From assembly GCF_003710825.1 (NCBI RefSeq), contig NZ_RHHQ01000004.1, positions 372,001-436,000 of the forward strand: 64,000 bases of DNA. Direction: 5' to 3'. Positions 26,036 through 35,081 of the stretch are shown piece after piece; the first letter of the stretch is position 1, and every line of letters begins with the position of its first letter. The stretch is from Brevibacillus fluminis. GTDB lineage: Bacteria; Bacillota; Bacilli; Brevibacillales; Brevibacillaceae. The notes beneath the pieces were generated by a model. That model saw nothing but the letters and a program-made list of their open reading frames with translations, had not been told where the DNA came from and did not search any database. The translations under genes were made by a program, and so were the position numbers.

Positions 26036-27382
26036 ATGAAAGAAAAAGAAACGACTTCACTGAAGCGCTCGCTCAAACTATCCCACGTTGTGATCCTCGG
26101 TCTCGGTTATATGACCCCGATGACTGTCTTCGACACATTTGGAATCGTCTCCACGGAGACAGGCGGTCATGTCCCGACAGCGTATTTGCTCGCATTGGTG
26201 GCCATGCTCTTCACCGCTTCCAGCTACGGCAAAATGGTCAAAGAGTTTCCTGTAGCTGGTTCTGCGTACACGTATACCCGCAAAACAATCAATCCGCATG
26301 TCGGTTTTCTTGTCGGATGGCTTGCCATGCTCGATTACTTGTTCCTCCCCATGATCAATGTGCTCTTGACAAAAATTTACGGTTCCGCTGCCTTTCCTGA
26401 CGTGCCAGGCTGGATGTGGATTGTCGGTGCGACGCTGATCTTGACCATCATCAATATTTTGGGCGCGAACACAACCGCCAATTTCAATTCACTGCTCGTT
26501 CTTTTCCAAGTATGCGTGACCGGTATTTTTGTTATTCTCGCTTATCGTGCGATTTCCGGCGGTCTCGGCACCGGCCAAATTGTTTCCGCTGCCCCATTCG
26601 TATCGCCAACGATGTCGTTTGCCACGTTGATGACAGGCGCATCCATCCTCTGTTTTTCATTCCTCGGGTTTGATGCGGTTTCAACCTATACCGAGGAAGC
26701 CATTGAACCAAAGAAAACGATACCGCGCGGCATTTTCTTGACTGCTTTGATCGGTGGCCTCATCTTCATTACCGCTTCTTATTTTGGTACCGCTGCTTTC
26801 CCTGATGTTTCGATCTTCAACGATCCGGAAGCTCCATCGCCGGAGATTGCCGCTGCACTGGGCGGAGCATTCTTCAAAGCACTCTTCCTCGCGGGCGCTT
26901 TGGTTGGAACGGTTGCTTCTGGCCTCGCTTCCCATACGAGTGCCTCTCGCCTTCTATATGCCATGGGTCGTGAGCATGTGCTGCCGAACAAGCTGTTCGG
27001 TTATGTCTCGCCTCGCTTCCGCACTCCTGTCATTAATATTATCGTCATCGGGATCTTTTGCTTGAGCGCGCTTGTGTTGGAGCTTGAACAGGCGATTTCC
27101 TTCATCAACTTTGGCGCACTGACCGCATTTACCTTCGTCAATTTGAGCGTGATTGCCCATTTCATCATCCGCAAAAAAATGCGTGGAGCGAAGGCTATGT
27201 TTCGCTACCTTATCTCTCCATTGATCGGTGCCAGCTTTGTAGGCTACCTGTGGTACAATCTCGACCTGCACTCAATCACGCTCGGTCTTGTCTGGGCGGC
27301 GATTGGCATCTTGTACCTCGTCATCACGACCAAAGGTTTTAAGGCAAAACCACCGACGATCGACTTCGAGGAAGCCGTGTAA
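26036..27382 (+). CDS. APC family amino acid or polyamine permease
   Basis: Integral membrane importer of 448 residues with about twelve hydrophobic segments. The N-terminal LGYMTPMTVFDTFGIV and the EFPVAGSAYTYTRKTINPH stretch are typical of the amino acid-polyamine-organocation superfamily, and FLGFDAVSTYTEEAIEPKKTIPRGI is its conserved central motif. The ATG at 26036 has AAAGGGG at eight bases. The sigma-54-type promoter and enhancer-like palindromes suggest induction by its substrate through an activator such as RocR, which would fit a nitrogen-rich substrate such as arginine, ornithine or putrescine. No activator gene lies nearby. Confidence 0.92.
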   Translation: MKEKETTSLKRSLKLSHVVILGLGYMTPMTVFDTFGIVSTETGGHVPTAYLLALVAMLFTASSYGKMVKEFPVAGSAYTYTRKTINPHVGFLVGWLAMLDYLFLPMINVLLTKIYGSAAFPDVPGWMWIVGATLILTIINILGANTTANFNSLLVLFQVCVTGIFVILAYRAISGGLGTGQIVSAAPFVSPTMSFATLMTGASILCFSFLGFDAVSTYTEEAIEPKKTIPRGIFLTALIGGLIFITASYFGTAAFPDVSIFNDPEAPSPEIAAALGGAFFKALFLAGALVGTVASGLASHTSASRLLYAMGREHVLPNKLFGYVSPRFRTPVINIIVIGIFCLSALVLELEQAISFINFGALTAFTFVNLSVIAHFIIRKKMRGAKAMFRYLISPLIGASFVGYLWYNLDLHSITLGLVWAAIGILYLVITTKGFKAKPPTIDFEEAV

Positions 27383-27388
27383 GAATCG

Positions 27389-27436
27389 AAAGCCCCTTTC
27401 GCCAGAAGCTGTTTTCTGGGAGAGGGGCTCTTTTCT
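27389..27436 (+). terminator. Intrinsic terminator after the APC permease
   Basis: AGCCCCTTTCGCCAGAA pairs with TTTTCTGGGAGAGGGGCT as a long stem with small mismatches, followed by CTTTTC. It reaches the stop of the convergent gene at 27436. Confidence 0.8.
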
Positions 27437-27693
27437 TACTTATTGTTTTTTTCCTGATTCCACTGTTTGATCTGTTCGACGATCTCGCGAATTTTTGCTT
27501 TCGCTTCCTGGTGTGCAGGCTCACTCCCCCAATGCTGGACCAATGGCGGCATCGCCTTTTGCATATGGGTGTAAAGTGCCCAAATTTTTACCATTTCCAC
27601 TCGTTCTTCCGTCGCCTCGCCGGTAAGGAGCTCCGTAAATTTATGCAGCAGCTCATCAACTTCAGGTACTAGCAATTGTTTGGATTCGTTCAT
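27436..27693 (-). CDS. DUF2573 (YusU-like) family protein
   Basis: Small soluble helical protein of 85 residues. The core MVKIWALYTHMQKAMPPLVQHW and the pattern of acidic helices resemble the Bacillus YusU family (DUF2573), whose function is unknown. The protein has no cysteine, signal peptide or membrane segment. It is read leftwards, convergent with the APC permease and divergent from the type III polyketide synthase. The family link is from memory of the sequence pattern. Confidence 0.75.
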   Translation of the reverse strand: MNESKQLLVPEVDELLHKFTELLTGEATEERVEMVKIWALYTHMQKAMPPLVQHWGSEPAHQEAKAKIREIVEQIKQWNQEKNNK

Positions 27694-27833
27694 GTTCTCC
27701 CATCCTTTTCCTCATCTTCTCTTTCCTATCATACTATATCCGCGCTTTCGGTGCTTACGCCACACTCCGGTGAATGGAAGCGGCTCATTTGGGAAAAGTT
27801 AGAAACCAGTACGTACGATGAGGAGTGTCGCCT

Positions 27834-28907
27834 ATGCCTCATATTATCAGCGTTGGTACAGCCGTTCCCATCCATGAAGTCTCGATGGAAGCGTCTATGG
27901 CGGTATCGCGCAGCTTATTTGCAGATGCCTTTCCCGATATTGACCGTCTACTCTCGGTTTTTGCACACAGCAACATTCGCAAGCGCCATTTTGCGGCCCC
28001 GCTCGAATGGCTGACCGAGGACCACCCGTTTGCTGAAAAAAACAAACTGTTTATCGATGTTGCCTGCTCTCTTGGCATGGATGCGATCAACCGCTGCCTT
28101 TCCCGCGCTTCATTGTCGGTCCACGATATCGATTGCCTGATTTTCAATACGAGCACAGGGCTTTCCACCCCCAGTATTGATGCCCGCCTTGTCAATCGGT
28201 TGGGACTCAGGCAGGATGTAACGCGCATCCCGATTTGGGGACTCGGCTGCGCTGGTGGTGCAACTGGCTTGTCGCGTGCCTTTGATTACGTACGGGCGTA
28301 CCCGGACGCCGTGGCCGTCCTGGTTTGTGTCGAGCTGTGCGGCCTTACGTTTATCAAACAGGACGTCTCGAAAAGCAACCTTATCGCAACCTCGCTATTT
28401 GGCGATGGAGCGGGAGCGGTACTTGTGGCGGGCGATGCGTTTGCCGCGAAACACGGTCTGCAGGACACGCCGCGCTTCCTCTCGCGAAAAACGTGCACCT
28501 GGTACGACTCGCTCGACGTCATGGGCTGGGATGTGACCGATGCCGGACTGAAGGTCATCTTCTCGCAAGACATACCGACGCTTGTTAAAAAGCGGATGCG
28601 GAGCAATGTGGACGACTTCCTCTCCGAACAGCAGTTGACACGCGCGCAAATCAACCACTTTATTTTGCACCCCGGCGGACCAAAAGTCATCAACGCCTAT
28701 CAACAGGCGCTCGAGATCGGACATGAGCAAACCCAGCATGCGGAAGAAATTCTGGCGGAATACGGGAACATGTCCTCGCCGACCGTTTTGTTTGTATTGG
28801 AAAAAAGCTTGCAGACGCCTTGGCGCAAACGGGAGATCGGCTTGCTTGGCGCATTGGGGCCTGGTTTTAGCTCGGAATTGATTTTGCTCGAACAAGGGGG
28901 GACCTGA
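27834..28907 (+). CDS. bpsA: Type III polyketide synthase (chalcone/stilbene synthase family)
   Basis: Homodimeric ketosynthase of 357 residues that extends acyl-CoA starters with malonyl-CoA; Bacillus BpsA makes alkylpyrones. The catalytic triad Cys139 (GLGCAGG), His279 (ILHPGGPKV) and Asn312 (EYGNMSSPT) is complete. The ATG at 27834 follows AGGAG at eight bases; a GTG nine bases upstream is an alternative. It is one base away from the methyltransferase gene, matching the bpsA-bpsB pair of Bacillus subtilis. The product here is inferred to be an alkylpyrone or alkylresorcinol-like lipid. Confidence 0.94.
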   Translation: MPHIISVGTAVPIHEVSMEASMAVSRSLFADAFPDIDRLLSVFAHSNIRKRHFAAPLEWLTEDHPFAEKNKLFIDVACSLGMDAINRCLSRASLSVHDIDCLIFNTSTGLSTPSIDARLVNRLGLRQDVTRIPIWGLGCAGGATGLSRAFDYVRAYPDAVAVLVCVELCGLTFIKQDVSKSNLIATSLFGDGAGAVLVAGDAFAAKHGLQDTPRFLSRKTCTWYDSLDVMGWDVTDAGLKVIFSQDIPTLVKKRMRSNVDDFLSEQQLTRAQINHFILHPGGPKVINAYQQALEIGHEQTQHAEEILAEYGNMSSPTVLFVLEKSLQTPWRKREIGLLGALGPGFSSELILLEQGGT

Positions 28908-28908
28908 C

Positions 28909-29415
28909 ATGTCGCTTTTTTTCTTTACCGTCTTCTTTGCAATCATTGCACAGCGCCTCGCAGAGCTGCGGCTTGCTCGTCGCAATGCCCGTCTGCTGAA
29001 GGCGCTTGGGGGAGTAGAGGTCGGAAGCGAGCATTACAAGTACGTCATCTGTTTGCATGTCATGTTTTTTGTCTGTCTACTGACAGAAGCCTCTCTGCGA
29101 CACCACGGCATCAGCTCCTGGCAATGGTTCTGCTTCCTGCTGTTTCTCGTGGCGCAGCTTGGCCGTTACTGGTGCATCAAAAGCTTGGGCATGTTCTGGA
29201 ATACGCGCATCTTGATCTTGCCAGGGGCACGGCCCGTGCGAAAAGGCCCCTACCGCATTCTGCGCCACCCCAACTACTGGATCGTTGGATTCGAGCTCTT
29301 GCTCCTTCCGCTCGTCTTTTCAGCCTACGCGACCGCAATCACCTTTCCACTGTTACACCTTGCTTTTTTGGTGCGCTACAGACTTCCTGTGGAGGAGGAG
29401 CACGTCTACCGCTAA
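28909..29415 (+). CDS. bpsB: Isoprenylcysteine carboxyl methyltransferase family protein (BpsB-like)
   Basis: Membrane O-methyltransferase of 168 residues with about four hydrophobic segments. The C-terminal motif GPYRILRHPNYWIVGFELLL contains the RHPNY signature that binds S-adenosylmethionine in this family, with an EEEH close to the C-terminus. Its ATG lies one base after the polyketide synthase stop, so the two genes are coupled. In Bacillus the homologue methylates the alkylpyrone made by BpsA; the same role is inferred here. Confidence 0.9.
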   Translation: MSLFFFTVFFAIIAQRLAELRLARRNARLLKALGGVEVGSEHYKYVICLHVMFFVCLLTEASLRHHGISSWQWFCFLLFLVAQLGRYWCIKSLGMFWNTRILILPGARPVRKGPYRILRHPNYWIVGFELLLLPLVFSAYATAITFPLLHLAFLVRYRLPVEEEHVYR

Positions 29416-29433
29416 GGTATCGTGTAAAAAAAC

Positions 29434-29465
29434 AAATCCCCTTTCCGATCAGAAAGGGGATCTTT
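29434..29465. terminator. Bidirectional intrinsic terminator between bpsB and the aminopeptidase
   Basis: ATCCCCTTTC and GAAAGGGGAT form a perfect 10-base stem with a 6-base loop. There is an A-rich run before it and T-rich bases after it, so it can serve both convergent genes. Confidence 0.85.
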
Positions 29466-29470
29466 CGCAT

Positions 29471-30583
29471 TTACTTGAGGTTTTCCGGATTGAGGCACTC
29501 CAGCTCTGGTACGACAAAGCGGCCGTCTTTGCGGATCAAACGATCGTCAAACCAAATTTCGCCGCCTCCCCATTCTGGGCGCTGGATCATGACCATGTCC
29601 CAGTGGATGGAGGATTTATTGCCATTGTAGGCCTCATCATAGCATTGGCCCGGCGTAAAGTGGAAGCTGCCGTCGATTTTTTCGTCGAACAAAATGTCTT
29701 TCATCGGATTTTTGATGAACGGGTTGACCCCGATTGCGAATTCGCCGACATAGCGAGCTCCTTCATCCGTATCCAGCACCTTGTTCAAGCGGACGGTATC
29801 ATTTGCGGTCGCTTCGATGATTTTGCCGTCCTTGAATGTCAGTTTGACGTTTTCGTACGTAAAGCCTTGGTATGGCGTAGGCGCGTTGAAGGAAATGACA
29901 CCATTAACCGAATCTTTTACCGGCGCCGTATATACTTCCCCATCCGGAATGTTTGCATCGCCCGCGCATTTGACTGCAGGGATATCTTTGATGGAGAAAG
30001 ACAGATCGGTACCTGGTCCCACGAGTCTCACTTTATCCGTCTTGTTCATCAGCTCGACCAACGAGTCCATCGCTGCGGACATTTTGCTGTAATCCATTGT
30101 GCACACATCGAAATAAAAATCTTCAAATGCCGCTGTGCTCATGCTCGCCAATTGCGCCATAGACGGATTCGGATAACGCAGTACGACCCATTTGGTTTCC
30201 GGTACGCGAATATCCATCACAGGGCGTTGCAGCAAACGGGAGTACATGGAAAGATTTTCATCGGACACATCGGAAAGCTCATTGATGTTGTCACCGCTGC
30301 GCACACCGATGAAGCAATCCATCTTTTTCATGAATGCGACTTCTGACTCACTCATCAAGCCAAGCTGTGTTTCGTTAATTCCCAGCAAAAGCTCGCGGTT
30401 GATTTGGGGATCGATCATTTGCACGAACGGATTGCCGCCTGCTTCGTACACTTTGCGGATCAAAGCCTTTACCAGTTCGGATACATTGCCGATTGCATTG
30501 ATTAAAACGTTTTCACCCGGTTGCACTCTAGTGGAATAATTCACCAATACATCTGCCAATTTATCTAAACGCGCGTCTCTCAT
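29471..30583 (-). CDS. Aminopeptidase, M29 (thermophilic AmpS/PepS) family
   Basis: Metallo-aminopeptidase of 370 residues, cytoplasmic. The family hallmarks are visible: an N-terminal domain, the metal-ligand region GEVYTAPVKDSVNGVISF, GARYVGEFAIGVNPFI, and IHWDMVMIQRPEWGGGEIWFDD near the C-terminus with the His and Asp ligands. M29 enzymes bind two metal ions and remove N-terminal residues from peptides. The ATG follows GAGAGGAAG. It stands alone, and the 190-base gap to gerC (30584-30773) has only AT-rich promoter-like sequence. Confidence 0.94.
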   Translation of the reverse strand: MRDARLDKLADVLVNYSTRVQPGENVLINAIGNVSELVKALIRKVYEAGGNPFVQMIDPQINRELLLGINETQLGLMSESEVAFMKKMDCFIGVRSGDNINELSDVSDENLSMYSRLLQRPVMDIRVPETKWVVLRYPNPSMAQLASMSTAAFEDFYFDVCTMDYSKMSAAMDSLVELMNKTDKVRLVGPGTDLSFSIKDIPAVKCAGDANIPDGEVYTAPVKDSVNGVISFNAPTPYQGFTYENVKLTFKDGKIIEATANDTVRLNKVLDTDEGARYVGEFAIGVNPFIKNPMKDILFDEKIDGSFHFTPGQCYDEAYNGNKSSIHWDMVMIQRPEWGGGEIWFDDRLIRKDGRFVVPELECLNPENLK

Positions 30584-30773
30584 GCAACATCTTCCTCTCC
30601 GATTCTCTCTCTTTTATTTTCCTTTAAACAACGTAATTTTGTCAATAAAAATTATTTTAACATACTGACAACTTTTCCAATTGATTCCTTCAGGTAACTC
30701 CACGTGGAAAATTTTGCAGGCCCTCACTAGTATGCACGTCTTCACTCTTCCCGGCAAGTCATTGTATCCACCT

Positions 30774-31964
30774 TCAACGGTTTTTTCGTTCTTCTTGCGT
30801 CCCCAGTATATGAAATTTGGCGAGACCCCCGCTTTTCGTTGTCGCCTTCACTTTGATTTGTCCGAGCGTTTCTTTCGTGAGACGCATTCCTCCACTCTTG
30901 TCTACTTTCTTCCACATCGATGGCTCCGTTCTATACATCCAGCTCTCCAAATTATATACGTCTGCCTTCATTTTTACCCCTGCCGCGAACGTATCCTTGA
31001 TCTGCCGCTCGATATTTTTTTCGGCGATCCGATTCATTTGGGCTGGTGCGACATTGTGTAGCAGCTCGGAAATGACCCCACTCACCTCGACTTCGATGGA
31101 AAATACAGGCTGTTCGCCTTGTAGACGAACTTTAATCTTCGGCTTGACGGTGTCCATCACCACAAGTCCATAATTTTTGTCATTCTCCCCGATGACGAGC
31201 GGCGTACGAACCGTATGTTTGTCCAGCCAGCGCAGACCAAGCACTTCTGTCCTCGTCAGGCAGCCTTTCAATTGTTCCTGATAAAGGAAACAGACGCCAC
31301 CCTGAAAAAGCTTGGGCACCTGCTTTTCCCCCTCCCGCCATTGGGTTTCGTTGATCGACAGATACGGAACCAGTACCGTGCGAGCTGGTTCTGTCCAGTC
31401 CGCGATGAACGTGTAAAGAAACATCGGTTCAATAATCGAGCTTTGCGTGTAAATATCGTGCGGATCATTCAGCTGGGAGTAGAGGACAGAGGTTTGCAAA
31501 AGCGGATAGGTCGAAAAAACATCCTCGATCGGCCTGTCTGTCGCCTGCACCCAAACCGTGTAACGAAACTCATAGTAGCGGTTGATCTGCTCCAGCATAT
31601 CCTTGACGATATTCGCGTCCAGCGCGCGTTTGTGAAACAATATCGTACGAATATGGCTGAATTCGAGACGCTGCTGCGAGGTCCGGTACAAATTGAATAC
31701 CGCCTGATCAAGCGTGTTGCCTTCCCCCTTACCCACGACCGTCGGCTGTTTCGTATTGGAGCCGCCGCTCGCCTCGACTTTGGCAATGTTTTTGAAGCCG
31801 AGGATTTGAAAATACACGATATACTTGTTGTCTTTGTAATCGATCCCGATCGAGTTCACGTACAAAAGATGCTCCACCTCGCGCATGCCCCAGCAGCCAC
31901 TGAGCAAGCTTGCAACAAGCACGATCGATGCCGCAGTTCTTACATATTTGCACAGCCTGCTCAT
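30774..31964 (-). CDS. Spore germination lipoprotein, Ger(x)C family
   Basis: C subunit of a nutrient germinant receptor in the spore inner membrane, 396 residues. The lipobox LLSGC places the lipidated cysteine at residue 24, and YVNSIGIDYKDNKYIVYFQI is typical of the N-terminal domain of GerAC/GerBC/GerKC proteins. The C-terminal FAAGVKMKADVYNLESWMYR segment also fits. It overlaps gerA by 4 bases and is the last gene of the receptor operon, in order B-A-C. Confidence 0.93.
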   Translation of the reverse strand: MSRLCKYVRTAASIVLVASLLSGCWGMREVEHLLYVNSIGIDYKDNKYIVYFQILGFKNIAKVEASGGSNTKQPTVVGKGEGNTLDQAVFNLYRTSQQRLEFSHIRTILFHKRALDANIVKDMLEQINRYYEFRYTVWVQATDRPIEDVFSTYPLLQTSVLYSQLNDPHDIYTQSSIIEPMFLYTFIADWTEPARTVLVPYLSINETQWREGEKQVPKLFQGGVCFLYQEQLKGCLTRTEVLGLRWLDKHTVRTPLVIGENDKNYGLVVMDTVKPKIKVRLQGEQPVFSIEVEVSGVISELLHNVAPAQMNRIAEKNIERQIKDTFAAGVKMKADVYNLESWMYRTEPSMWKKVDKSGGMRLTKETLGQIKVKATTKSGGLAKFHILGTQEERKNR

Positions 31965-33403
31965 TTGTTCTCTCCTCCCCGTCCGCGTGACATCATTTTC
32001 GGAGGTCTGTCCGATTTAAGCCATGGAATGCGGAACAGCACTTTGTACAAATCGCTAAGGATTGGCGGCGAAAGCGGTGACAAATAAGGCATGCCAAATG
32101 ACCGCAAATTGGCCAAATACAGAGTGATGACAAGGATCGAGAACAAAAAGCCGAACATCCCGAGGATCGCGGACACCAGTAGTACGAACAGGCGTAGCAG
32201 GCTGACGACATTGAGCAAGTTTTGGTTGCCGAGCGTAAAGGTAGCCACGATTGAAATCGCCATGATCACTAAAATGCCAGGAGCTGTCATACCGGCGCTG
32301 ATCGCCGCCTGCCCGATGATCAGCCCTCCTACAACTGATAGTGTCTGTCCAATCGCAGAAGGCAAACGCAACCCTGCTTCCTTGAGCAATTCGAATAAAA
32401 GAAGCATGATCACTCCTTCCAATGCGGAGGGAATCGGAACCCCTTGCCTGGAAATAACCAGCGTCGCGAGCAATGTCAGTGGAATCTGATCTTGGTGGTA
32501 CGTAAGGAGAGCAATCCAAAAACCGGGCAAAAAGATCGCCAGATTCATCCCTATCAGTCGAAACAGTCGGGTGAACGCCACAAAAATCGTCGGCGTATTG
32601 GCATCTTCCGCTGAATTGAGCAAAAACGTCATGTTGACAGGGGCAATCATCACAGAAGGAACTCCGTCAACAATAATCAGGAACCGACCATGCTCCAGGC
32701 AGTTGGCAGCGAGGTCTGGACGTCCCGTATACTGGTAAAGCGGAAAAAAGTTAAACGGGGAATCAAGCAGCCTCTCCTCCAATTGCGAGGCGCTGAAAAG
32801 GCCTGTTGAACGAACCCGTTCAAGCCTCGTGCGGATTTCCGCCAATATGCTTGGCTCGATGATTCCGCGCATATAGAGCAAGGCGACCAATGTCTGGGTG
32901 TTTTCCCCCATGATGTACTGCTCCACCGCGAGCCTGTTCGTTTTCAACCGCTTACGCACCAGTGCGACATTCATCATCAGCTCTTCGGTGAATCCATCCT
33001 TTGGCCCGCGGATCGACACCTCTGTTGATGGCTCTTCAGGGGCACGATGAGGAGGTTCCGCAAGATCGACACAAAAAGTCCCGCGCGGCACTTCAAAATA
33101 TAAAATCAGCTCACCGCTGAACAATCGCCTGGCGATACCGGTTTCGTCCTCCTCATTGAGACGGACCAACTGAAAAGGCACCTGTTCAACGACATTCGTC
33201 TCCTCTGTCACCACATGGTTTCGGTAAAAGTAGAACAGCTCGCGCATGATGGTCTCATTCACCAATTTAATGTTGCACATGCCTTCACAATAATAGAGGT
33301 AGACTCGCATTGGCGGCTCCTCCTGCAGCAAGAAGGAATCCGCTCGCACATCCTCGCAGTCTGCCACGATGTCTAGCAAAAATTGTGGTCCGACCAAGTT
33401 CAT
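31961..33403 (-). CDS. Spore germination receptor subunit A (GerA/GerKA family)
   Basis: A subunit of a germinant receptor, 480 residues. The N-terminal soluble domain of about 270 residues has an ESLI-like TRLERVRSTGLFSASQLEERL and EHGRFLIIVDGVPSVMIAPV, followed by a membrane domain of four to six segments with GVPIPSALEGVIMLLLFELLKEAGLRLP, a family signature. It overlaps gerB and gerC by 4 bases each, so all three subunits are co-translated. The germinant is unknown. Expression in the forespore under sigma G is expected from the family; no clear site was found. Confidence 0.94.
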   Translation of the reverse strand: MNLVGPQFLLDIVADCEDVRADSFLLQEEPPMRVYLYYCEGMCNIKLVNETIMRELFYFYRNHVVTEETNVVEQVPFQLVRLNEEDETGIARRLFSGELILYFEVPRGTFCVDLAEPPHRAPEEPSTEVSIRGPKDGFTEELMMNVALVRKRLKTNRLAVEQYIMGENTQTLVALLYMRGIIEPSILAEIRTRLERVRSTGLFSASQLEERLLDSPFNFFPLYQYTGRPDLAANCLEHGRFLIIVDGVPSVMIAPVNMTFLLNSAEDANTPTIFVAFTRLFRLIGMNLAIFLPGFWIALLTYHQDQIPLTLLATLVISRQGVPIPSALEGVIMLLLFELLKEAGLRLPSAIGQTLSVVGGLIIGQAAISAGMTAPGILVIMAISIVATFTLGNQNLLNVVSLLRLFVLLVSAILGMFGFLFSILVITLYLANLRSFGMPYLSPLSPPILSDLYKVLFRIPWLKSDRPPKMMSRGRGGENK

Positions 33404-34494
33404 GCTGTGGCCCGCCTCCTTTCACGCGCTTTGGCGAGGATACCGGTGAATAACAAAATGACACTAGCTACCAAGGAGAAGATCAGAAATGCCGGCATGA
33501 GATAATTCGTGAGAACAAACAAAAACGTCTCATCGGTCATCGGGTATAAGCTTACTCCGACAATCAGCAAAAAAAGAAAGCTGAGCGGAATCCACCGCAC
33601 AGGTCTGCGGAGAAGCCCCGTCAATTCCATAATCAGGTGAAAGAACAGCGAAACCCGAATAAATGCGCCGGTCAGCCATTGGTAAATGCTGAGAAAATCG
33701 ACGTGCTCAATGTACAAACCGATATTGACCAGACGCCACTGCTCGTAAGCCGGATAACGCAAATTGGCAGCCAAATTGGGACCGAATTCGCTGATAGCCC
33801 CCATCGTCGGTCCAAGTGTCAAGCCGACCAAAATCACCGCGAGCACGACCGCAGGAAACACAGCGACTTTTTTCTTGAGATGGTGCTGAAGAAAGACCAG
33901 GATCAGCAGCTCGGAAAAACCGGCACCTGTGAAAATCATTCCGTGCCAGACTGGCTCCCACCCATGAAACAAAAACGGCTTCAGATACGTGTAGTCTTTA
34001 TGGTGGAAATTGGCCGTCATGACAAAAAAACCGAGCAAGACAACAATCGGCAGTAGCATGCCCGCTGTTATTGCGATGGAACGGATCCCCTGATACGCAT
34101 TCACAAAACAGATCGTTGTAAACAAAAGGACGTGCACGATCAGCGGCGTGCTCTGGGCAAATGACAGGTGTACCCAGTTCAAGGTGTCATGCTGCGTGAC
34201 CATTGCGAGCACAAACAAATACAGCGAGACTACCCAACTGATAAAACGCGCGATGAAGCGCCCATAGATGTTTTCCAACCATAAGGTCAGCTGCTGCTGC
34301 TTGCTCAACCGAACAATCATGACCACGAGTATTGTATAGACAACAAAGACGGCGCCCGAACCTAGCACAGCAATCCACGCATCCCGCCCTGACGATGATA
34401 AAATCAGCGGAATCACGATGACATGGTTCATCAGCCCGATGCTCATCATCATGATCATGCACATTTGGAAAAAAGTAATCATGGTGCCCGGCAT
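33400..34494 (-). CDS. Spore germination receptor permease subunit B (GerAB/GerKB family)
   Basis: Membrane subunit of 364 residues with about ten membrane segments, related to amino acid transporters; B subunits bind the germinant. It begins MPGTMITFFQMCMIMMMSIG and has the NWVHLSFAQSTPLIVHVLLF segment typical of the family. The ATG follows GGAGGG at nine bases. It is the first gene of the operon and stands divergent from the HxlR-type regulator. B-first order is less common than A-B-C but known. Confidence 0.92.
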   Translation of the reverse strand: MPGTMITFFQMCMIMMMSIGLMNHVIVIPLILSSSGRDAWIAVLGSGAVFVVYTILVVMIVRLSKQQQLTLWLENIYGRFIARFISWVVSLYLFVLAMVTQHDTLNWVHLSFAQSTPLIVHVLLFTTICFVNAYQGIRSIAITAGMLLPIVVLLGFFVMTANFHHKDYTYLKPFLFHGWEPVWHGMIFTGAGFSELLILVFLQHHLKKKVAVFPAVVLAVILVGLTLGPTMGAISEFGPNLAANLRYPAYEQWRLVNIGLYIEHVDFLSIYQWLTGAFIRVSLFFHLIMELTGLLRRPVRWIPLSFLFLLIVGVSLYPMTDETFLFVLTNYLMPAFLIFSLVASVILLFTGILAKARERRRATA

Positions 34495-34702
34495 AGTGTC
34501 GTACCCTCCGTCCCTTTCAATCGCTCTTATTATTTCCTACCGTTGGCAAGTTATGTCTGTACAGGAAATTCGTTCAATCGGACAATTTCGTGACAAATAC
34601 GTGGCTTTTTTGGGTAATATGAGGGAAGTCACGCTTACCCACTTACTTTTCTTTAGTGCTTGTGGTACAGTAATAATAAGTTCTTGTACGGGGGTGTCAC
34701 AA

Positions 34703-35026
34703 ATGGCTGAACAGAACCATCCCAAAACCGCGATGTGTCCCAAATTTGAAGAGGCCGTCAGTCTGTTGGGAAAAAAATGGACGGGATTGATTTTGCATGT
34801 GTTGTTGACCGGTTCGACCCGGTTCAAAGAGATAAAAGAAATGGTACCGCACATGAGCGACAAAATGCTCGCCGAGCGATTAAAGGAGCTAGAGGAGTGC
34901 GGTATTATCGAACGAAAGGTTTACCCTGAAATACCAGTCCGAATCGAATATCAGCTTACAGACAAAGGCAATGATCTCGAACAGGTCATGGCCTCCATTC
35001 GCCAATGGGGCGAACGCTGGATGTAA
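34703..35026 (+). CDS. HxlR family redox-sensing regulator (YodB/CatR-like)
   Basis: Winged-helix regulator of 107 residues. It has the single N-terminal cysteine in MCPKFEEAVSLLGKKW, as in the quinone- and diamide-sensing YodB of Bacillus, where that cysteine forms intermolecular disulfides. The HTH segment MLAERLKELEECGIIERKVYPE is typical; an extra Cys lies in that segment. The ATG at 34703 follows GGGGGTG; upstream in-frame codons from 34418 run antisense to gerB and are not used. A TTACTT-17-TACAGT promoter lies at about 34641-34669. Nothing nearby is an obvious quinone reductase, so targets are elsewhere or self. Confidence 0.9.
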   Translation: MAEQNHPKTAMCPKFEEAVSLLGKKWTGLILHVLLTGSTRFKEIKEMVPHMSDKMLAERLKELEECGIIERKVYPEIPVRIEYQLTDKGNDLEQVMASIRQWGERWM

Positions 35027-35036
35027 GGGAGAACAC

Positions 35037-35068
35037 AAAAAAGGATGGCATGCGCGCCATCCTTTTTT
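35037..35068. terminator. Bidirectional intrinsic terminator between the HxlR and WYL-like genes
   Basis: AAAAAAGGATGGC and GCCATCCTTTTTT form a perfect 13-base stem with a 6-base loop, with T-runs in both directions for the two convergent genes. Confidence 0.9.
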
Positions 35069-35081
35069 GTTGCGTATAGGA

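Noticed and set aside
29285..30346. Plus-strand frame of 353 codons
   Set aside because: Entirely antisense to the M29 aminopeptidase and without a ribosome binding site; a shadow of the real gene.
31215..32087. Plus-strand frame of 290 codons
   Set aside because: Antisense to the gerC and gerA genes, with composition following from those frames.
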